A DNA stretch of 64,000 bases, from NCBI GenBank assembly GCA_963675435.1, contig OY776216.1, positions 372,001-436,000 of the forward strand. The letters run 5' to 3'. This document shows positions 35,761 to 44,551 of the stretch, piece after piece. Below the pieces are notes generated by a model. It was not told the origin of the DNA. It searched no databases and worked only from the letters and a program-made list of their open reading frames with translations. The stretch's first letter is position 1. The number at the start of each line of letters is the position of its first letter. The DNA comes from Saccharicrinis sp963675435 (GTDB lineage Bacteria > Bacteroidota > Bacteroidia > Bacteroidales > Marinilabiliaceae). The translations under genes and the position numbers were made by a program.

Positions 35761-37068
35761 TTAGTTTTTTACTATTTGAATATGTAAAACTCTAACATCA
35801 GTTACAGGGCGATCTTCACCATATGTTTTAAGAGCTGCAATTTTATCAACAACATCCATCCCTTTGGTTACTTCTCCAAAAACAACATAATCCCCATCTA
35901 AATGAGGAGCACCACCTTGCGAAGTATAGACATTCCTCTGTTTGGCTGAAAATTTTATTCCTTTTTCCTTTTCGATTTTATCGAGTTCACCTTCTTTAAA
36001 AACCCGTCCTGAAACAATATAGAATTGTGAACCATCCGTCATATTTTTAGGATTTCTCGATTCAGGTAGTTTGGACATTGCAATGGCACCTCTTTTATGA
36101 AATTTACCGGGAACAATTTTAGTATCTAACATATATCCAGGTCCCTGCCAGCCTACTACATCATCTTTATCGGCATATTTACTATCGGCAGCACCAGTCT
36201 GAATTAAGAAATTAGTTAATACCCTATGCACCAACAAACTATCATAAAACTGATCGCTAACAAGTTTTATAAAATTGTCTCTGAATACTGGTGTTTCATT
36301 ATACAACTTAAATTCAATATCTCCCATTGTGGTAACCATCTTAAAACCATTTATAGTTTTATAAGATGGATATACTTTGTTGCTTTTGGTTCTCAGTTCA
36401 TAAACCGATGTTGCCTGACGTTGTTGTTTTTTACTTAATTCCACAATTTCAGAAGCAGGAATTAAAATAGAAGACTCCTCCCCATTGGCTGTTTTTGTTT
36501 GAACCATACCAACAACATGATGCATGAAAGTGAAAGCAGGCATTCCTGAAAAGCTCAATCTATCTAAAGAGTAATATTCTAATGAATCTGAACTTACTTT
36601 TTCACCAACATCAAATTTAGGAGCATAAATCTTTTTTGATTTTCGATACAAACCTGCAATGGAATCAGGGATTTCAGTGATCGCTCTATCCAGATGGATA
36701 TAGTTTAAATTCTCCATCCATGATTTTAGAATCACTAAGTTCTTTTCTATACTATATGCGGTATAACCAGCAATATCATTAAAGTCTTCAGTTCCTACTG
36801 GAGCAACTTTTACTTTATAACTTCCTTTAATCAAATCCAGGTTTGTTACTAACTCTTTCGGACTAATATAAAATCCATAACCTTTATTCTGAATTCGAGA
36901 GTAATGATCGTACGTTTCAATTGAAACAATTCCCTTTATATTTGACTGGTAAGATCCTTTAGGTCTGGAATACTCTTCTTGCGAGATATTTGATTTTTCT
37001 GATTCGGTTTTACATCCAATGCTCAATATAACTAAAGAAACAAAGAAGATTATAATAAGGTTTCGCAT
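35761..37068 (-). CDS. Lipoprotein: degenerate trypsin-like domain fused to cyclophilin-type peptidyl-prolyl isomerase
   Basis: The start is placed at MRNLIIIFFVSLVILSIGC (lipobox C19); the nine residues upstream spoil the signal peptide. The N-terminal half (about 40-215) resembles an HtrA-like protease: GYGFYISPKELVTNLDLIKG matches the strand that normally carries the catalytic His, here replaced, and FSGMPAF...VVGMVQT matches the Ser region. The C-terminal half is a cyclophilin with HRVLTNFLIQTGA and GSQFYIVSG, so R, F and Q of the proline-isomerase site are kept. It is the last of three tandem cyclophilin genes. A periplasmic folding role is inferred. Confidence 0.75.
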   Translation of the reverse strand: MRNLIIIFFVSLVILSIGCKTESEKSNISQEEYSRPKGSYQSNIKGIVSIETYDHYSRIQNKGYGFYISPKELVTNLDLIKGSYKVKVAPVGTEDFNDIAGYTAYSIEKNLVILKSWMENLNYIHLDRAITEIPDSIAGLYRKSKKIYAPKFDVGEKVSSDSLEYYSLDRLSFSGMPAFTFMHHVVGMVQTKTANGEESSILIPASEIVELSKKQQRQATSVYELRTKSNKVYPSYKTINGFKMVTTMGDIEFKLYNETPVFRDNFIKLVSDQFYDSLLVHRVLTNFLIQTGAADSKYADKDDVVGWQGPGYMLDTKIVPGKFHKRGAIAMSKLPESRNPKNMTDGSQFYIVSGRVFKEGELDKIEKEKGIKFSAKQRNVYTSQGGAPHLDGDYVVFGEVTKGMDVVDKIAALKTYGEDRPVTDVRVLHIQIVKN

Positions 37069-37078
37069 GAATATAGAT

Positions 37079-37873
37079 TTAAAGTACTCTAACAACGAGT
37101 TTTACATCAGTTAATGGCCTGTTATTTTTATCCGTTTTTAAAGATGCTATTTTATTAATAACATCAAAGCCACTTACCACTTCTCCAAAAACCGTATAAT
37201 CATCATCCAACTCTGGCAAACCTCCTAAAGTAGTGTAAACCTCCCGCTGTTTTGCTGTAAATTCGAGCTTATTCGATAACGCATATTCAAATGCTATTTT
37301 TTCTTTTATAGCTCTTAACCTAGTATTAAATGCTTTAGGATCTTCTTTCTTTAATTTCTGAAGTTCTTCTTTATAGGGCACATAAAACTTCTTTTTAAGT
37401 TTTATTTTAATTGGATTATTAACTGATTTTTCAATTAGATCCAACTCCTCATTAGTATACTTTTTTCCCTGAACTATATAAAACTGGCTGATATCAGACA
37501 TTTTAAAATGATTGATATCCTCAGGCTGACGAGGCGCACAAATAGCTCCTTTTTTATGAAATCTATTTTCTCTAAATTCTGAGTCAATCACCAGTTTTGA
37601 ACTTCCGTACCCGATCATTCGGCCAGGTGCGGCATTCCTTGAATCTGATGAGCCCCCCTGAATCACAAAGTTTTTAATAACACGATAAAATAATGTTCCA
37701 TCAAAATGGCCTTCATTAGCTAACTTAACAAAACTATCTCTGTGTTTAGGCGTGTCATCATAGAGCATGATTTTAATATCGCCCAAGTTGGTTGAAATAA
37801 TAACTTTTTTAGTTTGACTCTCTGATTTTACAAAAAACAACAATAAAACAAATAGTATTAAACTAATACGCAT
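37079..37873 (-). CDS. Periplasmic cyclophilin-type peptidyl-prolyl isomerase
   Basis: The 264-residue product has a short signal peptide (MRISLILFVLLLFFVKSES) without a lipobox cysteine, so it is probably soluble in the periplasm. The cyclophilin core shows FYRVIKNFVIQGGSSDS and ISQFYIVQGK, keeping the R, F and Q catalytic-site residues. A Lys-rich insertion of about 50 residues (around 130-185) separates the core from the last strands (GLPELDDDYTVFGEVVSGFDVINKI). It begins six bases after the upstream cyclophilin gene and is followed after ten bases by the third, so the three are one operon. Confidence 0.88.
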   Translation of the reverse strand: MRISLILFVLLLFFVKSESQTKKVIISTNLGDIKIMLYDDTPKHRDSFVKLANEGHFDGTLFYRVIKNFVIQGGSSDSRNAAPGRMIGYGSSKLVIDSEFRENRFHKKGAICAPRQPEDINHFKMSDISQFYIVQGKKYTNEELDLIEKSVNNPIKIKLKKKFYVPYKEELQKLKKEDPKAFNTRLRAIKEKIAFEYALSNKLEFTAKQREVYTTLGGLPELDDDYTVFGEVVSGFDVINKIASLKTDKNNRPLTDVKLVVRVL

Positions 37874-37879
37874 ACCTTT

Positions 37880-38749
37880 TTATTCCTTTATAATTTTCAC
37901 TCTCATTCTAATATCCTTCAACGGTCTATCCCTTGCATCAGTTTCCTGATAGGCAATTGCATCCACTACTTCCAGACCATATTTTTTACCAAAAACTGAT
38001 TTAATCTTTTCAATCCAGTTTTTTTCTTCAATAACCTCTCCAAAAACCGTGTAATTGGTATCCAGGTGTGGAACTCCTCCTATAGTTTTATAAACTTCTT
38101 TTACATCTTCCGGAAACTCAAATTCGGGTTGCTCTGAATATTTTTGATTTACAATAGCCATAATCTTTTGCTGTAGGTGCATAATGGCCTCCTCATCTCC
38201 TTGCATTTGAAGCATATTTAAAGTGTCATTATATTGCTGCAGAACATCATTAAAAATAGCACGTCTTTTACTATCTCTTATTCTGTTTTCAGCTTTAACT
38301 AAATCGTTATCATCAAACACTTTTCCCTGAACAATATAGAACTGAGATCCTGAGGATGCTTTTTCTGGATTGACTTGATCACCCATGCGTGCTGCTGCCA
38401 ATGCTCCTTTTTTATGAAAATACTTTGGGAAATTAAATTCAGCAGGAATAGTATAATTCGGACCACCTTCACCCAGGGCAGCACCAGCTTCAGCATTTTT
38501 CGAATCAGGATCTCCTCCTTGTATCATAAATTCCTTGATTACCCGATGAAACAATGTACTATCTAAATACCCTTCTTTTGCCAATTTGATAAAATTATCG
38601 CGGTGCTGTGGCGTTTCATCATAAAGCTTGATTTTTATATCTCCAAGATCGGTTTGTACCAGTACAATTGTACCTGCTGACTTAGGCGAACATGAAGAGA
38701 ATGTAATAACTATTAAAGTTATAATAGACAATAATATATTTCTGCTCAT
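37880..38749 (-). CDS. Lipoprotein cyclophilin-type peptidyl-prolyl isomerase
   Basis: This first gene of the three-cyclophilin operon encodes 289 residues with a lipobox at FSSC (C20). The core contains FHRVIKEFMIQGGDPDS and GSQFYIVQGK, with catalytic-site residues intact, and the final strands HLDTNYTVFGEVIEEKNWIEKI. A helical insertion of about 60 residues lies before the last strands, at the same place as in the second cyclophilin, supporting origin by duplication. It probably acts on proteins crossing the periplasm. Confidence 0.9.
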   Translation of the reverse strand: MSRNILLSIITLIVITFSSCSPKSAGTIVLVQTDLGDIKIKLYDETPQHRDNFIKLAKEGYLDSTLFHRVIKEFMIQGGDPDSKNAEAGAALGEGGPNYTIPAEFNFPKYFHKKGALAAARMGDQVNPEKASSGSQFYIVQGKVFDDNDLVKAENRIRDSKRRAIFNDVLQQYNDTLNMLQMQGDEEAIMHLQQKIMAIVNQKYSEQPEFEFPEDVKEVYKTIGGVPHLDTNYTVFGEVIEEKNWIEKIKSVFGKKYGLEVVDAIAYQETDARDRPLKDIRMRVKIIKE

Positions 38750-38812
38750 CGTATTTATAAAATATTAAATAAAATCTATGCTTAGGTGATTAATCTTATT
38801 CCTTGAATGGTA

Positions 38813-38851
38813 TTAACCTGAGCTCTTTAATTTTAATCGAACTCAGGTTAT
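38813..38851. repeat. Palindromic copy of the dispersed repeat
   Basis: TAACCTGAG (38814-38822) and CTCAGGTTA (38842-38850) form a hairpin. The segment 38820-38850 also matches the reverse complement of 32774-32803 over about 30 bases with three differences and one length change, so it is a distant copy of the same repeat. It could also terminate the gene ending at 38882. Confidence 0.65.
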
Positions 38852-38881
38852 TACTAATTATTTTATTTGAATTAAATCTAC

Positions 38882-39211
38882 TTACAACTTTTCCTCAAAG
38901 TAAGAAATCATGGCTTCTTTTAAAATTGCTTCTCGATTTGAAGGCAAAAGTTCTTCCATATTTTGCAATACTTTAAATTGAGGCCATCCTTCATCATCAA
39001 GTCCAGTTTGCTCATAAAAACCTTTTTGCTCAAACATTTTGCATCTGGCTAAATTAATCATATCCATCTTTTCCTCCTTTGAATATTTCATATAGCCCTT
39101 ACCTAACTCCTGAATTCCAATTAAAAATAAAAGAAAGTCAAAATCAGCAAGCACCTTAAATCTTTTACTTACTTTTAGTAGTAACTCTTCCCAGTTATTT
39201 GTTTCACTCAT
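38882..39211 (-). CDS. Small conserved-looking cytosolic protein, unknown function
   Basis: The 109-residue product has no signal peptide or membrane helix. It is acidic and helical, with segments LADFDFLLFLIGIQELGKGY, KEEKMDMINLARCKMFEQKGFYEQTGLDDEGWPQF and LPSNREAILKEAMISYFEEK. I recognise the look of a Bacteroidota-specific protein but not a named family. Codon usage resembles that of its neighbours. It is upstream of the cyclophilin operon on the same strand, separated by a palindromic repeat. Confidence 0.65.
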   Translation of the reverse strand: MSETNNWEELLLKVSKRFKVLADFDFLLFLIGIQELGKGYMKYSKEEKMDMINLARCKMFEQKGFYEQTGLDDEGWPQFKVLQNMEELLPSNREAILKEAMISYFEEKL

Positions 39212-39405
39212 ACACTTTTACCAATTAATGGATATGCTCATTTTTTTAAGCATAAAAAATAAAAAATCAAATTTAACACTCTCATACTATTTAACTCCTT
39301 AATTCACTAACATTTTTATCCTGTTAATAAAATTATAGCACTTAAGTAAAAAAAAATGTTTATTTATGTGATACAAATTCTTAAACACAAAAAATAATCT
39401 TAATT

Positions 39406-40014
39406 ATGAAAAACATTTTTATTTACCTTACCTTTTTCTTAATAAGTTGCGGTATTGCACAAGCTCAAAAAATCACACTTGAATCAGGTTCTCTTGATGC
39501 CTTAAAATCTGAAAAATCTTTTAACATAGCCTACGATTACAGCGAAGTTTCAGTAGGAAAATTTAAATCTGAGGATGATTATATCAATAAAAAGGTGACA
39601 GATTATAATGCAAAAGAGCCTGGAAGAGGTGACCAATGGAAAGAATCTTGGCTTACTGATAGAGATGCCAGATACAAAGTTAGCTTTGAAAAACTAATGA
39701 ATAAATATTTAGAAGATGAAGGCATTACTGTAAGTGATGAAAACACAGATGCCAAGTACACTTTCATTCTAAAAACCACTTTCATTGAACCAGGATTTAA
39801 CATCCATATCACCAGAAGACCAGCAATGATTAACGTATTATTTCAATTAGTTGAAACAGCTAATCCAAGCAACGTTCTTTTTGAACTAAAATCAATCAAA
39901 AATCCAGGAAATTCATTCGGTGGATATGATTACGATACTGGCGTTAGAATTCAAGAAGCTTACGCAAAATGCGGTAAAGAACTAGCTAAATATTTGTTGA
40001 AAAAAGCATTTTAA
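39406..40014 (+). CDS. Secreted protein of unknown function
   Basis: The 202-residue product has a clear signal peptide (cleavage expected after AQA, about residue 21). The mature domain mixes strands and helices, with a short Gly-rich segment (NPGNSFGGYDYDTG) before an amphipathic C-terminal helix (RIQEAYAKCGKELAKYLLKKAF). The segment KYTFILKTTFIEPGFN and VLFQLVETANPSNVLFELKS look like strands of a small lipocalin- or DUF4410-like fold, but this is only a pattern. It has its own terminator. Confidence 0.65.
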   Translation: MKNIFIYLTFFLISCGIAQAQKITLESGSLDALKSEKSFNIAYDYSEVSVGKFKSEDDYINKKVTDYNAKEPGRGDQWKESWLTDRDARYKVSFEKLMNKYLEDEGITVSDENTDAKYTFILKTTFIEPGFNIHITRRPAMINVLFQLVETANPSNVLFELKSIKNPGNSFGGYDYDTGVRIQEAYAKCGKELAKYLLKKAF

Positions 40015-40028
40015 TTTCAAATTATAAC

Positions 40029-40062
40029 AGGCTCACAATATTATCCTCGTGGGCCTTTTTTA
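40029..40062 (+). terminator. Terminator after the 39.4-40.0 kb gene
   Basis: AGGCTCAC (40029-40036) pairs with GTGGGCCT (40049-40056) with one G-T pair, followed by six T. Confidence 0.8.
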
Positions 40063-40087
40063 TATCCTAAAGCAAGCCATTAAAATA

Positions 40088-40684
40088 TTAATTCTTCACA
40101 GCTTCAAACTCAATTACAGACCCCACACCCTGATGTCCCGGTCCTTCATCTAACTCCATCTCCTTAGTTCTGCATTTAATTACTTCCAAACCACTAAAGT
40201 CTTCGTTTAACAATTCTTCGGAATACAGCATATTAACATCTTTAGGTCCACCGCTTGAGTATTTCAATTGTTCTTTTGTAAATGCAACTATAAAAATTTT
40301 GCCTTTGGGTTTTAATAGCGATATTAAATGTTTGTGTATTTTTTTTCTTAGCATTTCAGGCAAATGAAAAAACACCATGGCAATAGAATCAAATGATTCT
40401 GATTTGTAATCAAATGTTAATATATCTCCTATTGAATAATCTATTTTAACATTACTTTTTTCGGCCAATTTAATGGCTTTATCCATTCCTATATCACTTT
40501 GATCAATTGCTTTTGCATCCCATCCTTTTTGAGCTGCATACACCATATTTCTACCTTCGCCTTCTCCGGGAAATAAAATAACACCAGCCTTATTTCTATC
40601 AATATAGTCTTTCAATAACTCATTAGGTTCTACCCCATATACGTAGTTATCAGTCGAAAACCTATCGTTCCAAAATTCTTTCAT
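40088..40684 (-). CDS. Class I SAM-dependent methyltransferase
   Basis: The 198-residue cytosolic protein has the SAM-binding fold: motif I VILFPGEGEGRNMVYAAQKGW, the acidic residue after it in AKAIDQSDIGM, and a later DSIAMVFFHLPEMLRKKIHKHLISLLKPKGKIFIVAF segment typical of methyltransferase_11/TehB-like enzymes. The N-terminal WNDRFSTDNYVYGVEPNELL is common in this subgroup. The substrate cannot be read from the sequence; small molecules such as thiols or tellurite have been proposed for relatives. It is monocistronic. Confidence 0.8.
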   Translation of the reverse strand: MKEFWNDRFSTDNYVYGVEPNELLKDYIDRNKAGVILFPGEGEGRNMVYAAQKGWDAKAIDQSDIGMDKAIKLAEKSNVKIDYSIGDILTFDYKSESFDSIAMVFFHLPEMLRKKIHKHLISLLKPKGKIFIVAFTKEQLKYSSGGPKDVNMLYSEELLNEDFSGLEVIKCRTKEMELDEGPGHQGVGSVIEFEAVKN

Positions 40685-41065
40685 ACTAATAAATTGTTAC
40701 TATTAAATTAACCAACAGAGAATATGTGGTTTTGTTTTAAAGGGGTATAAAAAAAGAAAAGACTTGTGGGCAACAAGTCTTTCATTTTCTTTTGGATTTT
40801 TTTATCTGATTTAAGGGAAAAGGGTTTATTTTCCGACTGCTAATATAGTATATTTTTGTATTTTTTAACATGTTTTTAATAATTATTTTCATTTCTAATA
40901 AAAATATTACGTGAATAATTCATTTTCCTCCATAAAATAACCATTTACATAGGTTTGATTTATTAAAAAAAGAAATACATTAAACCTTTTACTATTTTTA
41001 CTATCAAAGATTATAGCATATCAACTGTGAGATATAGATAAGTTCGATAAATAAAGATTAATAAT
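40685..41065. other. Non-coding region with orphan hairpin
   Basis: There is no credible gene. AAAGACTTGT (40758-40767) and ACAAGTCTTT (40773-40782) form a ten-base stem with T-rich tails on both strands, strongest on the minus strand. No annotated gene ends there: the methyltransferase starts at 40684 and the next gene starts at 41066. The rest is AT-rich. Confidence 0.5.
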
Positions 41066-41437
41066 ATGAAGATTTATTATTTAATTATATGCCTTTGGCT
41101 TTGTATCATAGGAAATACTATGGGACAACAGGTAAACAAAAAAAAGCAGGAAGCTACACCACCTAAGATTGAAATTAAGGCTAATAGCAGATCTCAAATA
41201 GCTGTTACACGTGATAATTATCATCGAAGGAGGGATTTACGTTACATCAAAATGAATAAGAAGATGAGAATGAATAAGAAAAAAATGATTTCTTATCATA
41301 ATTCTCAGATTAAAAATGCTCAACTAAAAAAACGAGAAAACATAAAAAGACAGAATACTTCCGTACAAAAACGCAGAAATGCCATTCAAAAGAGAAGGCT
41401 TGAACGTCAAAAGCAATTAAGAAACAGAACCCGATAA
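41066..41437 (+). CDS. Small, extremely basic secreted protein
   Basis: The 123-residue product has a signal peptide (about 1-20) and then a mature part dominated by Lys, Arg, Asn and Gln (for example MNKKMRMNKKKM and KRRNAIQKRRLERQKQ). It contains no recognisable domain, almost no hydrophobic core and probably forms long helices. Its charge suggests binding to polyanions such as lipopolysaccharide, DNA or acidic exopolymer, which is inference. It lies ten bases upstream of the TPR gene and is probably cotranscribed with it. Confidence 0.65.
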   Translation: MKIYYLIICLWLCIIGNTMGQQVNKKKQEATPPKIEIKANSRSQIAVTRDNYHRRRDLRYIKMNKKMRMNKKKMISYHNSQIKNAQLKKRENIKRQNTSVQKRRNAIQKRRLERQKQLRNRTR

Positions 41438-41447
41438 AGTCTACAAC

Positions 41448-42164
41448 ATGACCACTATAAAATTTAAATTAGTATTCTTTGGGCTTTGGATTTCTATAGT
41501 ATCTTTTGCTCAATCTAACATGACCCAATTGATTAAAGAAGGTAATAACTGGCTTGATAATGGTGAATATGAAAAAGCTATTAACTCTTTTTCTGAGGCC
41601 ATTAAACTTGACAAGAAAAATCCTGATTTATATTTTTATTTAGCGAATAGCTATTTCGATAATGGTGATTACCCAAAAGCTATTGACAATTATAATTTAT
41701 GCATTCAGAATGATAACTCTTATAAAGATGCCTTCTACAATAAAGCCAATGCATGGTTTGAATTAAAAGAATACTCAAAATCTATCACCATTTTTAATAC
41801 AATTATTGAAATGGATCCTGACTATTACGATGCTTATTTCGACAAAGGAAATGCACTTTATGAATTAGAGTTATATAAAGACGCCATAGAAACATTTAAT
41901 GCAGGCATTAAAATAAATCCTGATTATGAATTTGCCTATTACGACAGAGCCAATGCCTGGTTTCAATTGGGAAATTATTCTGATGCAATTCTTGATTATA
42001 CAGAAGCTATTGAGCTCAACAATAAAATTTCAGATTTTTATTTTAACCGTGGAGTTGCTTACTTTAATATGGACGATAGAGATTCTGGATGTGCCGACCT
42101 AAATAAAGCTGCAGAATTAGGAGATGAAGATGTTGATATGTATTTAATGGAGTTTTGCAACTAA
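41448..42164 (+). CDS. Secreted tetratricopeptide repeat protein
   Basis: The 238-residue product has an N-terminal signal peptide (cleavage after about SFAQ) and five to six consecutive TPR units of 34 residues, each with the A-x-x-x-F/Y-x-x-x-I/A pattern (GEYEKAINSFSEAIKLDKKN, GDYPKAIDNYNLCIQNDNS, KEYSKSITIFNTIIEMDPD, ELYKDAIETFNAGIKINPD, GNYSDAILDYTEAIELNN). The C-terminal DRDSGCADLNKAAELGDEDV is a Sel1-like variant. It probably serves as a periplasmic protein-binding scaffold. It shares an operon with the basic secreted protein. Confidence 0.85.
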   Translation: MTTIKFKLVFFGLWISIVSFAQSNMTQLIKEGNNWLDNGEYEKAINSFSEAIKLDKKNPDLYFYLANSYFDNGDYPKAIDNYNLCIQNDNSYKDAFYNKANAWFELKEYSKSITIFNTIIEMDPDYYDAYFDKGNALYELELYKDAIETFNAGIKINPDYEFAYYDRANAWFQLGNYSDAILDYTEAIELNNKISDFYFNRGVAYFNMDDRDSGCADLNKAAELGDEDVDMYLMEFCN

Positions 42165-42168
42165 TATT

Positions 42169-43149
42169 TTACCAAGATAAAAAATAAGTCAATCCAACAT
42201 TTGTAAATGAGGTCCAGTCCTCATTTACATAAGTAGGTTGGTTTAATGGTTTATACAGCGAAAACCCAACATTTAGCATAAAGTTACACCACTGATAATA
42301 AATGGGCAATGAAAATCCTACACTACTAATACTGAAAGAACGCTGCTCTTTAAATAAATCGGATATCACCAGATCAGTATCCAGTTTGGATATTTTTCTG
42401 TAATAATAAGGTCGATGACTTATGATTCTACTAATCAATCGATCTTGCATATCCTGTGGGTTTTCAATAGATTCAAGCAAATCACCAACAGTTTCCTCCG
42501 GATTATTCTGCGAATACTCATATAAAAAATAGCAATTACTATATGCTTCATCATTATAATAATCAATGCTATTGGCAAACAATATAAATGAAGGTTGAAT
42601 ACTCAAAGTATTGTCTTTTATTAATACATCATCTATATCAATATCAAAACCTGTTTGAAATGAAGCGTATAAATCATTTGCATTGCCAGAATAATATCCA
42701 AAATCCAAACTGGCGTTCCACCATTTGATCTGACTATAAGTATTTAGATTAAACAGTTCACTATAATTAGACTTCAATGCATTGGAATTTTCACTGAATT
42801 CGTAATGCGTATAGTTGACAGATCCCATTAACCATGAGGTAATATCCAGATCATAACCTAAAGACATACCGTATTCCTGTGTGGATGCAGTATTACTTTC
42901 ATCGGCGTTTGCTATGTTAGAAAGATATAAAGAAAGGTTGAAACCAGATTTATGATAATAACTTACAAAAACAGAACTGATGGGTTGTTTACTATAGATA
43001 CTCGTTGTTCCATTTAAACTATTATTTGAAGTATAATCTATTCCTGCAGCAAAAGACGAGAATTTAATGTTGATGTCATCTGTTTTATCTTGAGACAAAA
43101 CAGATGTACCACAAATAATTCCAAGTATAAATAACATTAAAATCTTCAT
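42169..43149 (-). CDS. Secreted, probable outer-membrane barrel-like protein
   Basis: The 326-residue product has a signal peptide (about 1-19). The remainder shows repeated amphipathic strands rich in Tyr, Ser and Asn (for example AGIDYTSNNSLN, VFVSYYHKSGFNLSLYLSNIAN, WWNASLDFGYYSG), and the last strand ends LTYFLSW, a terminal aromatic as in outer-membrane barrels. No named family is recognised. It is convergent with the TPR gene, with four bases between their stop codons. Function unknown. Confidence 0.6.
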   Translation of the reverse strand: MKILMLFILGIICGTSVLSQDKTDDINIKFSSFAAGIDYTSNNSLNGTTSIYSKQPISSVFVSYYHKSGFNLSLYLSNIANADESNTASTQEYGMSLGYDLDITSWLMGSVNYTHYEFSENSNALKSNYSELFNLNTYSQIKWWNASLDFGYYSGNANDLYASFQTGFDIDIDDVLIKDNTLSIQPSFILFANSIDYYNDEAYSNCYFLYEYSQNNPEETVGDLLESIENPQDMQDRLISRIISHRPYYYRKISKLDTDLVISDLFKEQRSFSISSVGFSLPIYYQWCNFMLNVGFSLYKPLNQPTYVNEDWTSFTNVGLTYFLSW

Positions 43150-43193
43150 AACATTTTATTTGCAACACAAACATCTGCTATATGAGAATATCG

Positions 43194-44432
43194 TTAACCA
43201 AAAAACATATATCCAATAACTATTGCTGCAATAATTCCAGCTAAATCTGCAATCAATCCACACCCAATAGCATGACGTGTTTTTTTAATTCCTACTGAGC
43301 CAAAATAAACTGCAATAATATAAAACGTAGTATCCGTTGCTCCCTGCACTGTTGATGCAATTTTTGCAGCAAATGAGTCTACCCCAAAATTCGGATTACT
43401 AAAAAGTTCCAGCATCATACCTCGGGCTCCACTCCCACTAAGTGGCTTCATCAGTGCTGTAGGTAAGGCATCTACAAATCGAGTATCTAAATTTAAAAAT
43501 ACAAATAATGACTTAATCCCATCAATAATAAAATCCATAGCTCCTGAGGTTCTGAACAGACCAATAGCAACTAATATTGCAACCAAGTAAGGTATAATTT
43601 TTATAGCAATCTGAAATCCTTCTTTCGCCCCATCAATAAATGCATCATAAACATTAACTTTCTTACGGATTGCTGCCAATAAAAAAACAATGATGATAGA
43701 AAATAAAATCACATTAGACCCAACTAATGAAATGGTTTTAATTTGATCTTTCGGAAGAGTTGATAGCCAATAAATCAAACCACAAACAAAAGCAGTTAAA
43801 CCTCCTAAATATGATAAAATTACTTTATCCCATAGTCTAATCTTTTGAACAAAAGCAACTGCTATAATTCCTGCTAATGTGGAAAAAAAAGTTGCTAACA
43901 ATATTGGGATAAAAATATCAGCGGGATTAGCAGCTCCAAATTGTGCCCGATAAACCATTATACTTACAGGAATAATCGTTAATCCTGATGTATTTAATAC
44001 CAGGAACATGATTTGGGCATTACTGGCAGTATCTTTTGATTGATTTTCATCTTGCAATTGCCCCATTGCTTTAAGCCCCATTGGAGTAGCCGCATTGTCA
44101 AGCCCAAGCATATTGGCAGACAGGTTCATCATGATTGTCCCAAAAACCGGATGATTCTTAGGTAAAGAAGGAAATAATCTATTAAATAATGGTCCTATCA
44201 ATCTGGAAAGCACTTTAACAACTCCACCTTGTTCTCCAATCTTCATAAATCCTAACCAAAGAGAAAGTACTCCTGTAAGACCTAATGAGATTTCGAATCC
44301 AGTTTTAGCATTACTAAAGGTTGAACTCATCAGATCCGGAAATATCTCCATATCACCAAAAAAGATGAGACGCACTAAAGCTACAATAAACGATATAATA
44401 AAAAACGCTATCCAGATATAATTCAGAACCAT
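43194..44432 (-). CDS. Nucleoside-recognition (Gate) domain membrane protein, SpmA-SpmB fusion type
   Basis: The 412-residue inner-membrane protein has about ten helices and two Gate domains. The N-terminal half (FSNAKTGFEISLGLTGVLSLWLGFMKIGEQ, NMSANMLGLDNAATPMGLKAM) resembles SpmA; the C-terminal half (AIKIIPYLVAILVAIGLFRTSGAMD, LSGSGARGMMLE, STVQGATDTTFYIIAVYFGSVG) resembles SpmB. In spore formers these are separate proteins; in Bacteroidota the fused form is common and not linked to spores. Transported substrate is unknown. A hairpin lies between it and the gene upstream. Confidence 0.85.
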   Translation of the reverse strand: MVLNYIWIAFFIISFIVALVRLIFFGDMEIFPDLMSSTFSNAKTGFEISLGLTGVLSLWLGFMKIGEQGGVVKVLSRLIGPLFNRLFPSLPKNHPVFGTIMMNLSANMLGLDNAATPMGLKAMGQLQDENQSKDTASNAQIMFLVLNTSGLTIIPVSIMVYRAQFGAANPADIFIPILLATFFSTLAGIIAVAFVQKIRLWDKVILSYLGGLTAFVCGLIYWLSTLPKDQIKTISLVGSNVILFSIIIVFLLAAIRKKVNVYDAFIDGAKEGFQIAIKIIPYLVAILVAIGLFRTSGAMDFIIDGIKSLFVFLNLDTRFVDALPTALMKPLSGSGARGMMLELFSNPNFGVDSFAAKIASTVQGATDTTFYIIAVYFGSVGIKKTRHAIGCGLIADLAGIIAAIVIGYMFFG

Positions 44433-44488
44433 ATGATTATAGATCGTTAGATTTTAGACAATAGACGGATTACTTATATATTTCTCAA

Positions 44489-44516
44489 ATGCCAATTATC
44501 TGGGAATAATTGGCAT
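44489..44516 (-). other. Stem-loop between two minus-strand genes
   Basis: ATGCCAATTAT and ATAATTGGCAT form an 11-bp perfect stem with a six-base loop. There is no strong T-run on either side, so a terminator role is uncertain. Confidence 0.5.
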
Positions 44517-44551
44517 CTATAAGAATATATAATTGATTATAAGTATTGTTT

